DNA of 64,000 nt from JAICYJ01 sp035695105 (lineage in GTDB: Bacteria > Actinomycetota > Thermoleophilia > Gaiellales > JAICJC01): assembly GCA_035695105.1 (NCBI GenBank), contig DASSEV010000086.1, positions 1-64,000 of the forward strand, read 5' to 3'. The notes beneath the pieces were generated by a model. That model was not told the origin of the DNA. It worked only from the letters and a program-made list of their open reading frames with translations, and did not search any database. The position numbers and the translations under genes were made by a program. Positions 25,021 through 32,656 of the stretch are shown piece after piece; position 1 is the first letter of the stretch; each line of letters starts with the position of its first letter.

Positions 25021-25218
25021 CTATCGCTTGCCGAGGAGGCGCAGCGCCTCACGGGTGTCCATGGATGCGAGCCCGGTGTCCTTGCGCTTGGCGCGCCGCC
25101 GCTTGGCCGACTTGTGCTCGAGCAGGTGTGACTTGAACGCGCGGCGGCGCATCACCTTGCCGCCGGCGGACAGCCGGAGCCGCTTGCGCGCGGCTGAGGA
25201 CGATTTCATCTTGGGCAT
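25021..25218 (-). CDS. rpmI: Ribosomal protein L35 (bL35)
   Basis: 65 residues, basic. It begins MPKMKSSSAARKRLRLSAGGK and contains RRRAFKSHLLEHKSAKRRR, as in the L35 family. It is the middle gene of the infC-rpmI-rplT operon; AGGAG lies upstream of ATG 25218. Confidence 0.96.
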   Translation of the reverse strand: MPKMKSSSAARKRLRLSAGGKVMRRRAFKSHLLEHKSAKRRRAKRKDTGLASMDTREALRLLGKR

Positions 25219-25228
25219 CGCTGTTCTC

Positions 25229-25900
25229 CTAGCTGTTCTTGGCGGCTGCTGCCGTATCGGCCGCGGCCTCGCTCGCCGCCTCCGCCTCGGCCGGAGCCGT
25301 GTCGGCGGCGGGCGCCTCATCGGCCGCGGGCGCGGCGGCCGGATGCTGTGCCGGCGCGTTCTTGTGCGGCGCCAGCATCATCACCATGTTGCGACCGTCC
25401 TGCAGCGGTGCGGACTCCACCACGCCGAGGTCGGAGACCTCCTCCGCCAGCTTCAGTAGCAGCGTCCGGCCCCGATCTGGGTGGGTCATCTCCCGCCCGC
25501 GGAACATGATGGTCACCTTGACCTTGTCCCGGTTCTTCAGGAAGCGGACGACGTGGCCCTTCTTGGTCGCGTAGTCATGCGGGTCGATCTTCGGTCTGAG
25601 CTTGATCTCCTTGATGGTGATGGTCGACTGGTGCTTGCGGGCGAGCTTTGCCTTCTGCTCCTGCTCGTAGCGGTACTTCGAGTAGTCCATCACCCGGCAC
25701 ACGGGCGGCTTCGCGTCGGGAGCGACCTCGACCAGGTCGAGGTTCTTGTCCCACGCGTACTTGAGCGCCTCGTCGGTGCTCTTGATGCCGATCTGCTCGC
25801 CGTCTGCGCCGATCAGGCGCACCTGCGGCACGCGGATGGCATCGTTGATCCTGGTGGTCGGCTCCTGCGGCCGCTGGTCGATTCGTCGCCGCGGTCTCAA
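25229..25900 (-). CDS. infC: Translation initiation factor IF-3 with Ala/Glu-rich C-terminal extension
   Basis: About 223 residues from TTG 25900. N-domain TRINDAIRVPQVRLIGADGE, linker KYRYEQEQKAKLARKHQ, C-domain HVVRFLKNRDKVKVTIMFRGRE and the SAPLQDGRNMVMMLAPHK end. The IF-3 fold is followed by about 45 residues of Ala/Glu/Pro/Asp, longer than many homologues. IF-3 genes often start with rare codons; TTG 25900 or the nearby ATC (RID) are candidates. An upstream in-frame ATG at 25978 would add 26 residues that overlap the attenuator hairpin and is unlikely. Confidence 0.93.
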   Translation of the reverse strand: MRPRRRIDQRPQEPTTRINDAIRVPQVRLIGADGEQIGIKSTDEALKYAWDKNLDLVEVAPDAKPPVCRVMDYSKYRYEQEQKAKLARKHQSTITIKEIKLRPKIDPHDYATKKGHVVRFLKNRDKVKVTIMFRGREMTHPDRGRTLLLKLAEEVSDLGVVESAPLQDGRNMVMMLAPHKNAPAQHPAAAPAADEAPAADTAPAEAEAASEAAADTAAAAKNS

Positions 25901-26085
25901 GAGGCGGGCCCAGTCACGATCAGATTCAAGCTCGGTGTCTCCCTTCGTCGCCAACGCAAAACGGGCGCCGCTGGGCACCCGTCCTCGTCTCCCCGGAGCG
26001 GGGATCGACCGTCATACTGCTCGGTTGAACCCGCCGAACGCCTGACGCGTGGCGGGTGAGAAGCGGGATGCCTCTGCTTTGCCAG
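25901..26085 (-). ncRNA. infC operon leader RNA with attenuator
   Basis: About 185 nt from the predicted start to infC. Three stem-loops in order: ACCCGCC...GGCGGGT, CCCCG-CTC-CGGGG, and a terminator. Ribosomal operons of this type are usually controlled by L20 or IF-3 binding the leader; that mechanism is inferred here. A 10-codon frame (TTG AAT ... TCT TGA, MNLIVTGPAS) with a good GAAGGGAGA ribosome site ends overlapping the infC TTG start. Confidence 0.6.
25958..25982 (-). terminator. Intrinsic terminator/attenuator in the infC leader
   Basis: Coding-strand stem ACGGGTGCC, loop CAGC, GGCGCCCGT: nine consecutive pairs (one G-U), directly followed by TTTT. It lies about 58 nt before the infC start, the position expected for transcription attenuation. 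Confidence 0.65.
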
Positions 26086-26091
26086 GGCTTG

Positions 26092-26097
26092 AGTATA
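26092..26097 (-). promoter_or_regulatory. -10 element of the infC operon
   Basis: Consensus TATACT on the minus strand; the start would fall near 26085. The -35 region is a G-rich tract without a clear hexamer. Confidence 0.6.
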
Positions 26098-26129
26098 GCG
26101 GATGGCCCTCCCCCCGCCGCCCGCCACAC

Positions 26130-26149
26130 CTGTGACAATGTGGTTACAG
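26130..26149. promoter_or_regulatory. Palindromic operator candidate upstream of the phosphoribosyltransferase gene
   Basis: CTGTGACAATGTGGTTACAG is an interrupted inverted repeat (CTGTGAC/GTTACAG, 6 of 7 positions). It is followed by a second half-like CTGCGACACAG. It lies 50-70 bp before the gene start, and about 35 bp beyond the infC -10 on the other strand, so it could control either. Confidence 0.35.
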
Positions 26150-26199
26150 CTGCGACACAGTTTCGGACGCCACCCTTGACCTTCATCGCGGGGTTCGCA

Positions 26200-26856
26200 A
26201 TGATCGCCGACGTGTTCAAGGACCGCACGCAGGCGGGCGCAGGGCTCGCCGCCGCACTTCCCGACCTGCGGCTGAAGAGCAACGTCACCGTCGTCGGGCT
26301 GGCCCGCGGTGGAGTCGAGGTCGCGGCCGAGGCGGCCCATCTGCTGCAGCTGCCGCTGGACGTGCTGTGCATCCGCAAGGTGGGGATGCCCGGGTATTCG
26401 GAGCTGGCGATGGGCGCCGTTGCCCCGCAGGGCGAGCGCTTCACGAACCGCCGCATCGCGTCGCTGCTGACGACGCGGCAGATCGAGGAGGCCTACGACG
26501 GTGCGATGGCCGAGGCGCGGGCGATGGACGAGCGGCTTCGCGGCGGCGTTCCGATGAACCTGATCGGACGGGTGGCCGTGATCATCGACGACGGGGCGGC
26601 GACGGGAGCGTCGGTGCGGGCGGCGATCGCGGCGGTGCGGAACGCGGGAGCGCGGCAGATGATCGTGGCGTTGCCCGTGCTGCCACGGCCCGCGGCCGAG
26701 CGGCTGGCGCGGGAGTGCGACCGGCTTGTGACCCTGCGGGCACCCCAGCGATTCCAGTCGGTCGGGCAGTTCTACGAGGACTTCCATCCGGTGTCCGAGG
26801 ATCGCGTCCGGGAGCTGCTGGCGGCGGCCCAGCCGGCCGTCGAGCAGCCGGCCTAG
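26200..26856 (+). CDS. Phosphoribosyltransferase-domain protein
   Basis: 218 residues. Type I PRTase fold: ADVFKDRTQAGAGLAAAL start, VVGLARGGVEVAAEAA, and the PRPP-binding loop VAVIIDDGAATGASVRAA near 125-142. The C-terminal QRFQSVGQFYEDFHPVSED is typical of a stand-alone family often annotated as predicted phosphoribosyltransferases; substrate unknown. ATG 26200 is chosen by homology-like start (MIADVFKDR); an upstream TTG 26176 is possible. The stop is the TAG of repeat element B. Confidence 0.8.
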   Translation: MIADVFKDRTQAGAGLAAALPDLRLKSNVTVVGLARGGVEVAAEAAHLLQLPLDVLCIRKVGMPGYSELAMGAVAPQGERFTNRRIASLLTTRQIEEAYDGAMAEARAMDERLRGGVPMNLIGRVAVIIDDGAATGASVRAAIAAVRNAGARQMIVALPVLPRPAAERLARECDRLVTLRAPQRFQSVGQFYEDFHPVSEDRVRELLAAAQPAVEQPA

Positions 26857-26964
26857 ATGGTTGATTCCACGGCGCCGTGCGGTCTGGGCCGACCGGTAGG
26901 CGAGCAGCGCAAGGATCGAGGGAGGGCCGATATCGGGGCTATCGGCCCGACCGAGGACGCAGCG
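26853..26964. repeat. CTAG-targeting inverted-repeat element, copy B (truncated)
   Basis: Left terminus CTAGATGGTTGATTCCACG and the following 90 bp match copies A and C (GGCGCCGTGCGG, AGCAGCGCAAGGATCGAGGG, GCCGATAT hairpin, GACCGAGGACG). The right half, with the hairpin module and right inverted repeat, is missing. The truncated edge merges into the 3' end of kce, whose stop codon lies inside the element at 26939-26941. Confidence 0.8.
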
Positions 26965-27796
26965 ATGCGGCGGCGGCCGAGAGGCGGAGGATCTCGCGCG
27001 CACGCGCAGGGCTGGCCGGGGAGCGGCCGAGCAGAGCGGCGATGGCGGCGACCCGCTCGACCAGCTCGGCGTTCGACGACGCGAGGGTGCCGACAGCGAC
27101 CTCCACCTGATCCTCGAAGCCGCAGCGGACATGCCCGCCGGCGGCGAGTGCGGTGGTGACGACGGGCAGGAAGGAGCGGCCGATGCCGGTGGCGCTCCAG
27201 GTGCTGCCGTCAGCGGGCAGGCGGTCGGCCAGGGTGAGGACGTTCCGCGGCGTGCCGGAGGCGCCGCCGGGGACGCCGAGCACCAGGTCGTAGTGCTGCG
27301 GGCCCTCGAGCGGCGCCTTGCCGATCAGCCAGCGGGCGTTGTCGAGATGACCGAGGTCGAAGATCTCGAGCTCGGGACGGACGCCCCGCGCGAGCTGCGC
27401 GCGGGCGAACTCCAGCATCAGCGGGGCCGGGTTCTCGAACACGCCCTGGCCGAAGTTCACCGTCCCGCAGGTGAGCGTGGCCATGTCCGGGCCGGCCTCG
27501 AGCGAGCCGAGGCGCTCGGCGGGCGCCATGCCGACGGCACCGCCGGTGGATACCTGGACGATCATCTCCGGGGCGGCCGCACGGATGGCGGCGACGGTGT
27601 CGCGGTAGCGGCCGGCGTCCTGCGTGGGGGTGCCGTCGTCCCAGCGAGCATGCACGTGCACCATCCGCGCGCCGGCGTCGAAGCAGCGGCGCGCCTCCGC
27701 GGCGATCTCGTCCGGCGTGTAGGGCACTGCCGGGTTGTGCGAGCGCATGGTCTCCGCGCCGCAGGGGGCGACGGTGATGATCAGGTCGCCGCTCAC
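26939..27796 (-). CDS. kce: 3-keto-5-aminohexanoate cleavage enzyme (BKACE family)
   Basis: 285 residues. BKACE features: APCGAETMRSHNPAVPYTPDEIA start, MVHVHARWDDGTPTQD (metal-binding His pair), STGGAVGMAPAERL, ATLTCGTVNFG, and FDLGHLDNARWL. The family enzyme condenses 5-amino-3-oxohexanoate with acetyl-CoA to give 3-aminobutyryl-CoA and acetoacetate. GTG 27796 overlaps the kal stop. The last about 8 residues (SLRPRSGR) and the TAG come from repeat element B. Confidence 0.88.
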   Translation of the reverse strand: MSGDLIITVAPCGAETMRSHNPAVPYTPDEIAAEARRCFDAGARMVHVHARWDDGTPTQDAGRYRDTVAAIRAAAPEMIVQVSTGGAVGMAPAERLGSLEAGPDMATLTCGTVNFGQGVFENPAPLMLEFARAQLARGVRPELEIFDLGHLDNARWLIGKAPLEGPQHYDLVLGVPGGASGTPRNVLTLADRLPADGSTWSATGIGRSFLPVVTTALAAGGHVRCGFEDQVEVAVGTLASSNAELVERVAAIAALLGRSPASPARAREILRLSAAAASLRPRSGR

Positions 27797-28209
27797 CCGC
27801 GGGCGAGCGCACGGCCCTGCGGGCCGCGCGAGTGGTCCTTCTTGACGACGTATGTGCCGCGAGCGCGGGTGACGATGACCGGCTCGTCCAGGTAGTCGGC
27901 TGCGGAGTCGCTGATGTCCGGGCGAGCGGCGATCTCCTTGCGCAGCTCGAGGTCGACGGTGCGGCTGGTGGTGCCCATGCGGATGATGGTGCCCTTTGCG
28001 CTGACGAAGTCGCCGGCGTGCAGCGGCGCCAGGAACTCGACAGATTCGTATCCGGCGAAGAGCCCCTCGTCGCCGTCGGTGTGGATGGCGAGCTCCGTGA
28101 CGATGTCGCCGAAGATCTCGAGCCCGTGGGCGCCGTCGACGAGGTTGCCGCCGTAGTGGGCGTCCGCCGCCGAGAGGCGCATGCGCAGCTCGACTGTCAG
28201 TCCTTCCAT
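27793..28209 (-). CDS. kal: 3-aminobutyryl-CoA ammonia lyase
   Basis: 138 residues, hotdog fold. MRLSAADAHYGGNLVDGAHGLEIFGD and EFLAPLHAGDFVSAKGTI are characteristic of Kal. It removes ammonia from L-3-aminobutyryl-CoA to form crotonyl-CoA. Strong ribosome site GGAGGAGACG before ATG 28209. It is the first gene after the 261-bp gap below kamE. Confidence 0.85.
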   Translation of the reverse strand: MEGLTVELRMRLSAADAHYGGNLVDGAHGLEIFGDIVTELAIHTDGDEGLFAGYESVEFLAPLHAGDFVSAKGTIIRMGTTSRTVDLELRKEIAARPDISDSAADYLDEPVIVTRARGTYVVKKDHSRGPQGRALARG

Positions 28210-28308
28210 CGTCTCCTCCGTGCTCGATCGCCGTGGACGTCCGATGATACGGGGTCGCCGCAGGCCCGGCAGCACCCATCGCCGCCGTCAATACCGCAAA
28301 CCGGCGAC

Positions 28309-28319
28309 CCAATTATTGG
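28309..28319. promoter_or_regulatory. CCAATTATTGG palindrome, site 1
   Basis: Perfect 11-bp inverted repeat (CCAAT-T-ATTGG) embedded in ACCCAATTATTGGAG. Repeated exactly at 28407. Candidate operator half of a two-site control region; the regulator is unknown. Confidence 0.5.
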
Positions 28320-28406
28320 AGACCAACTCCTGTCGTGTGGGCGTTGCACGATCGGCACACAATCGTGACGGGTTCGCCGCCTGGTTGGGCGGAACGCTTC
28401 TCCGGC

Positions 28407-28417
28407 CCAATTATTGG
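28407..28417. promoter_or_regulatory. CCAATTATTGG palindrome, site 2
   Basis: Identical to site 1, in the context GCCCAATTATTGGAG. Start-to-start spacing is 98 bp, a little over nine helical turns, which would allow looping by one regulator. No third copy was noticed in the window. Confidence 0.5.
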
Positions 28418-28470
28418 AGTCAAAGCCCCACCGGGTGGGCTTGACGGAGGCGTGACGGAATTGTGACGGG

Positions 28471-29223
28471 TCAGCCGTCGCCCTGGCGCGCGGCGGTCGT
28501 GCGGGCAACCAGCTCCCGCGCCATCCAGGCCGCCACGTGCGAGGGCCGCGAGCCGGGCCCGAAGCCGGCGTCGTACCCGAGCTCCTTCGCGAACGTGTTC
28601 GACAACCGCGGGCCGCCGCACACGAGCAGGTACCGGTCTCTCAGCTGTTCCGCCTCGAGCAGGTCGACGAGCTTCGTCAGCTGCCGCGCGTGCACCTGCT
28701 TCTGCGTCACCACCTGCGACACCAGGATGGCGTCCGCCCGGCGCTCCTGCGCCTCGCGCACCAGGCGCTCGCAGGGCACCTGCGCGCCCAGGTTCACCGC
28801 CTCGATCCACGGGTAGCGCTCCAGCCCGTAATCGCCGGCGAACCCCTTCATGTTCATGATCGCGTCGATGCCGACCGTGTGCGCGTCGGACTCGATCGCG
28901 GCGCCGATCACCACCATCCTGCGGCCGAGCTCGCGCTCGATCAGCGCGTTGATCTGCGAGAAGCTGAGCTCCGGCGCCTCCACCTCGCTCGCGGTGATCT
29001 CCGCGGGATCGACGCCGCGCGGCGCGCGGGCGTAGGCCACGTAGAACGTCATGTCACGGTCGGCGGCGCCGATGTGGACGATCTGCGGCTCGAGGAAGCC
29101 GGTGTTGCGCAGGAACTGCAGCCCCAGCTCACGCGCCCTCGCGTCCGCCGGCGCGGGAAGCGTGAAGCTGAGCTGCACCATGCCGTCGCCGAGCGTGTCC
29201 CCGTAGGGGACGATCTCAGGCAC
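28471..29223 (-). CDS. kamE: Lysine 5,6-aminomutase beta subunit (B12-binding)
   Basis: 250 residues. The N-terminal PLP-contacting and dimerisation region is followed by a Rossmann B12 domain with the base-off signature ESDAHTVGIDAIMNMKGF (SDxHxxG near 110; the NMKG lysine matches the PLP-binding Lys of the family). Together with KamD it moves the terminal amino group of L-beta-lysine (or D-lysine) from C6 to C5 using adenosylcobalamin and PLP. GTG 29223 overlaps the kamD stop by 8 bp. Confidence 0.92.
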   Translation of the reverse strand: MPEIVPYGDTLGDGMVQLSFTLPAPADARARELGLQFLRNTGFLEPQIVHIGAADRDMTFYVAYARAPRGVDPAEITASEVEAPELSFSQINALIERELGRRMVVIGAAIESDAHTVGIDAIMNMKGFAGDYGLERYPWIEAVNLGAQVPCERLVREAQERRADAILVSQVVTQKQVHARQLTKLVDLLEAEQLRDRYLLVCGGPRLSNTFAKELGYDAGFGPGSRPSHVAAWMARELVARTTAARQGDG

Positions 29224-30775
29224 TCGCCGCCTCGGCCAGCGTCGGCTCCCACAGCTCCAGGAACGGGTTCATATAGGCCGGGTCGCGTTCGGCCACCCCT
29301 TCCAGCCCACGCCCACCGTCGCGCGGCCGCGGCGTGTCGGCGAACCAGCCACGCTCGACCGCCTCGAACATCCCCGCCTCGGCCACCTGGCGCAGCAGCT
29401 CGACCGCCTCTCGGAGCACCAGCTGCGCCCGCTGCTCGAGCGGCCCGCCGGGCACCGCCTGCAACGACTCACGCAGCGGCCGAGCCGCCTCGAACACCCG
29501 CCTGGCATCCTGAATCGCGAGCATCCGGTCGGACATGAACGGCGTGTGCACCGCCTCGGTCAGGATGGACAACAGCTGGATGTGCTGTCCGGTCGCCACG
29601 CCGACCAGGTTGAACAGCGTGCCCAGCGACTGCGTGCGGAAGATGTCGCCCGTGACGTGCTTCGTCGGCGGCATGTACTTCAGGGGGCAGCGCGGGAACA
29701 GCTCGCGGATCAGGAGCGCGATCGCCCATTCCTCCATCAGCTGCCCCGGCCGGTCGGGGTCGATCTCGAAGGCGTGCCCGAGCCCGATCTGCGGCTCCGG
29801 GATGCCGGCGGCCAGCGCCAGCGCGCGGTTGATGAAGTTCGACGCGATCACCGTGTGCCCGGCCTCGTGCCCGGGCGCCGTCGTCAGGTAGTTGTCCTCC
29901 CCGGTGTTGATGATGATCCCCGCGCGGCCGTTGATCATCCGGCTGACGTACTGATCGCAGAACGTTCGCTGCGGGTTGATGTCGCGGAACAGGATCCCGT
30001 ACATCGAGTCGTTCAGCATCATGTCGAGCCGCTCCATCGCCCCGCAGGCAGCGATCTCGGGCATGCACAGCCCCGAGGCGTAGTTCGTCAGCCGCAGGTA
30101 CCTCCCCACCTCCGGCATCACCTCGTCCAGCGCCGCCCGCACGCGCCGGAAGTTGGCCTGTGTGGCATACGTGCCGCCGAAGCCCTCGGTCGTCTCGCCA
30201 TAGGGCACGTAGTCGATCAGGCTCTGGGCCGTCGAGCGGATCACGGCGACCACGTCCGCCCCCGCCCTCGCGGCCGCCTGCGCCTGGCGGGCGTCCTCGC
30301 GGATGTTGCCCGTGGCGACGATGACGTAGATCCACGGCGTCGATGGATCCCCGTACTGCTCGATCAGCCGGGAGCGCTCCGCCCGGCAGGCGAGGATCGC
30401 CGCGTCGGCGTTCTCGGCCAGGCGTGCCGCGAGGCGGCGGGCGTCGGGCAGCGCCTCGTCCGGAGGGTCTGCGAGCGGCGCACCCGCCGCAACGGCCTCG
30501 GCCACCTGCTGCGGCGTCCGGCCGTCCGCGCACGCCGCCGCCAGCGGCATTGCGAGCCCGCGGCAGAGCCGCGGTCCGAGCGCGTCGACCAGCACGTTCG
30601 GCAGCGGCACCCCGAGATCGTCGACGCCGTCCACGCCGAACAGCCGCGCGACCGTGCGCTCGATCGCCACCGTCGTGTGCGCCCGTGCGAAGTCGAGCAC
30701 CGGCGCGGCGATCTCGTCCGCGAGCCCGTGCGCCTCGGCCACCAGGCCGCTGTCGAGCTCGAGCTTCATGCGCAT
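29216..30775 (-). CDS. kamD: Lysine 5,6-aminomutase alpha subunit
   Basis: 519 residues, full length for the PLP-binding TIM-barrel subunit. Recognisable stretches: HTTVAIERTVARLFGVDGVDD, VIRSTAQSLIDYVPYGETTEG, GTYATQANFRRVR, IIINTGEDNYLTTA and LIRELFPRCPLKYMPPTKH. ATG 30775 overlaps the upstream gene by 10 bp; the ATGA start 30769 is an alternative. Acts with KamE in the cytoplasm; see kamE for the reaction. Confidence 0.93.
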   Translation of the reverse strand: MRMKLELDSGLVAEAHGLADEIAAPVLDFARAHTTVAIERTVARLFGVDGVDDLGVPLPNVLVDALGPRLCRGLAMPLAAACADGRTPQQVAEAVAAGAPLADPPDEALPDARRLAARLAENADAAILACRAERSRLIEQYGDPSTPWIYVIVATGNIREDARQAQAAARAGADVVAVIRSTAQSLIDYVPYGETTEGFGGTYATQANFRRVRAALDEVMPEVGRYLRLTNYASGLCMPEIAACGAMERLDMMLNDSMYGILFRDINPQRTFCDQYVSRMINGRAGIIINTGEDNYLTTAPGHEAGHTVIASNFINRALALAAGIPEPQIGLGHAFEIDPDRPGQLMEEWAIALLIRELFPRCPLKYMPPTKHVTGDIFRTQSLGTLFNLVGVATGQHIQLLSILTEAVHTPFMSDRMLAIQDARRVFEAARPLRESLQAVPGGPLEQRAQLVLREAVELLRQVAEAGMFEAVERGWFADTPRPRDGGRGLEGVAERDPAYMNPFLELWEPTLAEAASA

Positions 30776-31710
30776 AGCATGCCGGAAACGACGTCGTAGA
30801 CCGGCCATCGTCCGCCGGCTGCGTCCCGTGCCATTGCGAACGCCTCCTCGGCGGTGAACGACGCGTCGGGATGGAACGGGCTCGCCGTCAGCGCCGCGAT
30901 CGCGAGCGGGCGTCGCACCGCCACCTCCACTCCCGCCCGGCGTGCGCGCGCCAGCTGTTGCGGCCGGGCCATCACGTGCGTCGCGTCGGGCGCGACCACA
31001 AGCGCCCGGACCCCGTCGCGCATCAGGCGCTCGAGCAGCGGCCCCGTCACCGCGCCTTCCAGCTCCGCGCTCCCGGCCGCCGTCACCGCGGCCGCCGTCT
31101 CCTGCTCGTACCCGGCGGCGTGCCGTACCGTGATCGCGGCCGGCTCGGCTGTGGCCGGCAGCGCCAGCGCGTCCACCGCCAGCCGCAGACGCAGCGCCGC
31201 GTCGTCGCGACCGTTGGCGAGCGAGACACCTGCCGCGAGCACGACCGCCTCCGCCCTCCCCGGCGCGGCCGGTCCCAGCCTGCCGAGGGCGCCTTCGAGC
31301 AGCACCCGCCGGGCGCCATGCCGGAGCAGCGCCTCGACCGTCCCGTCGAGCTCGTCCAGCCGGGCGGGGCCGGACACGACCACCGGCTCGCCCGGCGGCG
31401 GCTCCGTGAGCACCACCTCCCCCACGGCCGTGCGGAACCCGAGCCGGGCGACCACCGTCCGCTCGTCGGCGAGGCCGGCGACGCTCGCCACCAGCGTCCC
31501 GGCGCGCGGGCGCACGCGCGGCTTGGGCAGCCGGGTCAGCTGGTCGCGCGCCTCGCCGTCGAGGCCGAGCGAGACCAGTCCCACGGGGCCGTCGATCCGC
31601 TCGATCAGGTGGTTGATCACGGTCGTCTTGCCGGCGTTCTTCGCCAGGCCGACCACGGCCACCGTGCGGTGCGGTGCCAGCAGCTGCTCCAGCGCCGGGA
31701 GGGCGCTCAC
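30766..31710 (-). CDS. P-loop protein beside lysine 5,6-aminomutase (possible reactivase/chaperone)
   Basis: 314 residues. Walker A GLAKNAGKTT at 21-30, a Gly-rich LEGALGRLGPAAPG segment where a Walker B/switch might lie, and a C-terminal domain (MARPQQLARARRAGVEVAVRRPLAIAALTASPFHPD). In lysine-fermenting anaerobes, kamDE is accompanied by MutS/MutL-like KamB-KamC proteins that reactivate the mutase. This single gene in the same position may do that job, or act as a cobalamin-loading GTPase. Function inferred from position. Overlaps its neighbour by GTGA. Confidence 0.55.
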   Translation of the reverse strand: MSALPALEQLLAPHRTVAVVGLAKNAGKTTVINHLIERIDGPVGLVSLGLDGEARDQLTRLPKPRVRPRAGTLVASVAGLADERTVVARLGFRTAVGEVVLTEPPPGEPVVVSGPARLDELDGTVEALLRHGARRVLLEGALGRLGPAAPGRAEAVVLAAGVSLANGRDDAALRLRLAVDALALPATAEPAAITVRHAAGYEQETAAAVTAAGSAELEGAVTGPLLERLMRDGVRALVVAPDATHVMARPQQLARARRAGVEVAVRRPLAIAALTASPFHPDASFTAEEAFAMARDAAGGRWPVYDVVSGMLCA

Positions 31711-32642
31711 GCCGGCAGCAGGTGCACCGGAAACACCGGGTGCTCGCGCCCGTCGCGCTTGCGCATCGGCGGCCGTGGCGCCACCAGGCAGTTGTAGACC
31801 GCCTCCTCGGCCGCCTCGTATGCGGCGGCGAAGAACGGGTTCAGCTGGTCGTTCTCGAGGGTCTGCTCGCGGTTGGTGGTGAAGGCGATTGCGATCTCCC
31901 CCGACCCGTTGTGTGCATATGACCCGGCTCGCGCCAGACCGAGCAGCGGCCGCAGCGCCAGCCGCCGCAGCTGCTGGGCGGACATCGGCGCGTCGCAGGC
32001 GACCACGGCGATGCACGAGCCCTCGGGCGGCGGCGGCCCGTCCGGGGGATCGAACGTCAGCCCGCCGGCGGTCAGACGCTCGCGCTCGCCGAAGTTGCAC
32101 ATCAGCAGCACTCCCAGCGTGTGGCCGCCGATCCGCCGCGACGCCGTGCCGATGCCGCCGGCGAAGTCGAAGCACGTCATCCCCGTCCCCCCGCCGACCG
32201 ACCCCTCGGCGACCTCAACCCCCAGCGCGTCCCGCGCGCGCAGCACGTCGTCCACCGTGACGGTGCGCGAGTCGCCGAGGTCGGAGTCGTCGCACTCCCC
32301 GACCACGGGGATCAGCGTGTTCGACGGATCGCCTCCCTCGGCCAGCACGGCCGCGTGGTACACCATCCCGAGGGCGTGGGTCCCGCACAGGTAGATCGCC
32401 GTCTGCACCACGCCCCACTCGTCGATCTCGAGCTTTTTCGTCAGCTCGCCGACGCCGTTCGTCGTCGCAACCCCGGCACGGGCCGGAAGCTGCGGGGGCT
32501 CGACCACGGTCACGCCGGTCATCTCGCCGCTCTCCGCCTGCGAGTGGCCGACGCGCACACCGGGGACGTCCGTGATGGCGTTTCGCTCGCCCGTCGGCAG
32601 CAGCCCCACCGGGCCGGCCAGATCTCTCCATCGCTCGGTCAT
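31707..32642 (-). CDS. P1/DmpA-family N-terminal nucleophile aminopeptidase
   Basis: 311 residues. DmpA fold: TDVPGVRVGH, TTNGVGELTKKLEID, GSVGGGTGMTCFDFAGGIGTASR, GVLLMCNFGERERL, the self-cleavage site before Ser in EGSCIAVVACDAP, and ARAGSYAHNGSGEIAIAF. The family includes L-aminopeptidase/D-esterases and BapA-type beta-peptidyl aminopeptidases that remove N-terminal beta-amino acids. That activity would suit a beta-lysine pathway. No signal peptide, so cytoplasmic. Confidence 0.85.
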   Translation of the reverse strand: MTERWRDLAGPVGLLPTGERNAITDVPGVRVGHSQAESGEMTGVTVVEPPQLPARAGVATTNGVGELTKKLEIDEWGVVQTAIYLCGTHALGMVYHAAVLAEGGDPSNTLIPVVGECDDSDLGDSRTVTVDDVLRARDALGVEVAEGSVGGGTGMTCFDFAGGIGTASRRIGGHTLGVLLMCNFGERERLTAGGLTFDPPDGPPPPEGSCIAVVACDAPMSAQQLRRLALRPLLGLARAGSYAHNGSGEIAIAFTTNREQTLENDQLNPFFAAAYEAAEEAVYNCLVAPRPPMRKRDGREHPVFPVHLLPA

Positions 32643-32656
32643 GGTCGCGCGTTGTA

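Larger units (their letters stand above)
28210..28470. promoter_or_regulatory. kamE-kal intergenic regulatory region
   Basis: 261 bp, the only large gap inside the 15.8-kb operon. It contains two identical CCAATTATTGG palindromes 98 bp apart and two copies of a GTGACGGG motif. AT content at the palindromes is far above the surrounding sequence. No ORF. Probably an internal promoter/operator region. Confidence 0.55.

Noticed and set aside
25229..25978. IF-3 starting at ATG 25978
   Set aside because: The added residues are encoded across the terminator hairpin and the ribosome site, do not resemble IF-3 N-termini, and lack their own ribosome site.
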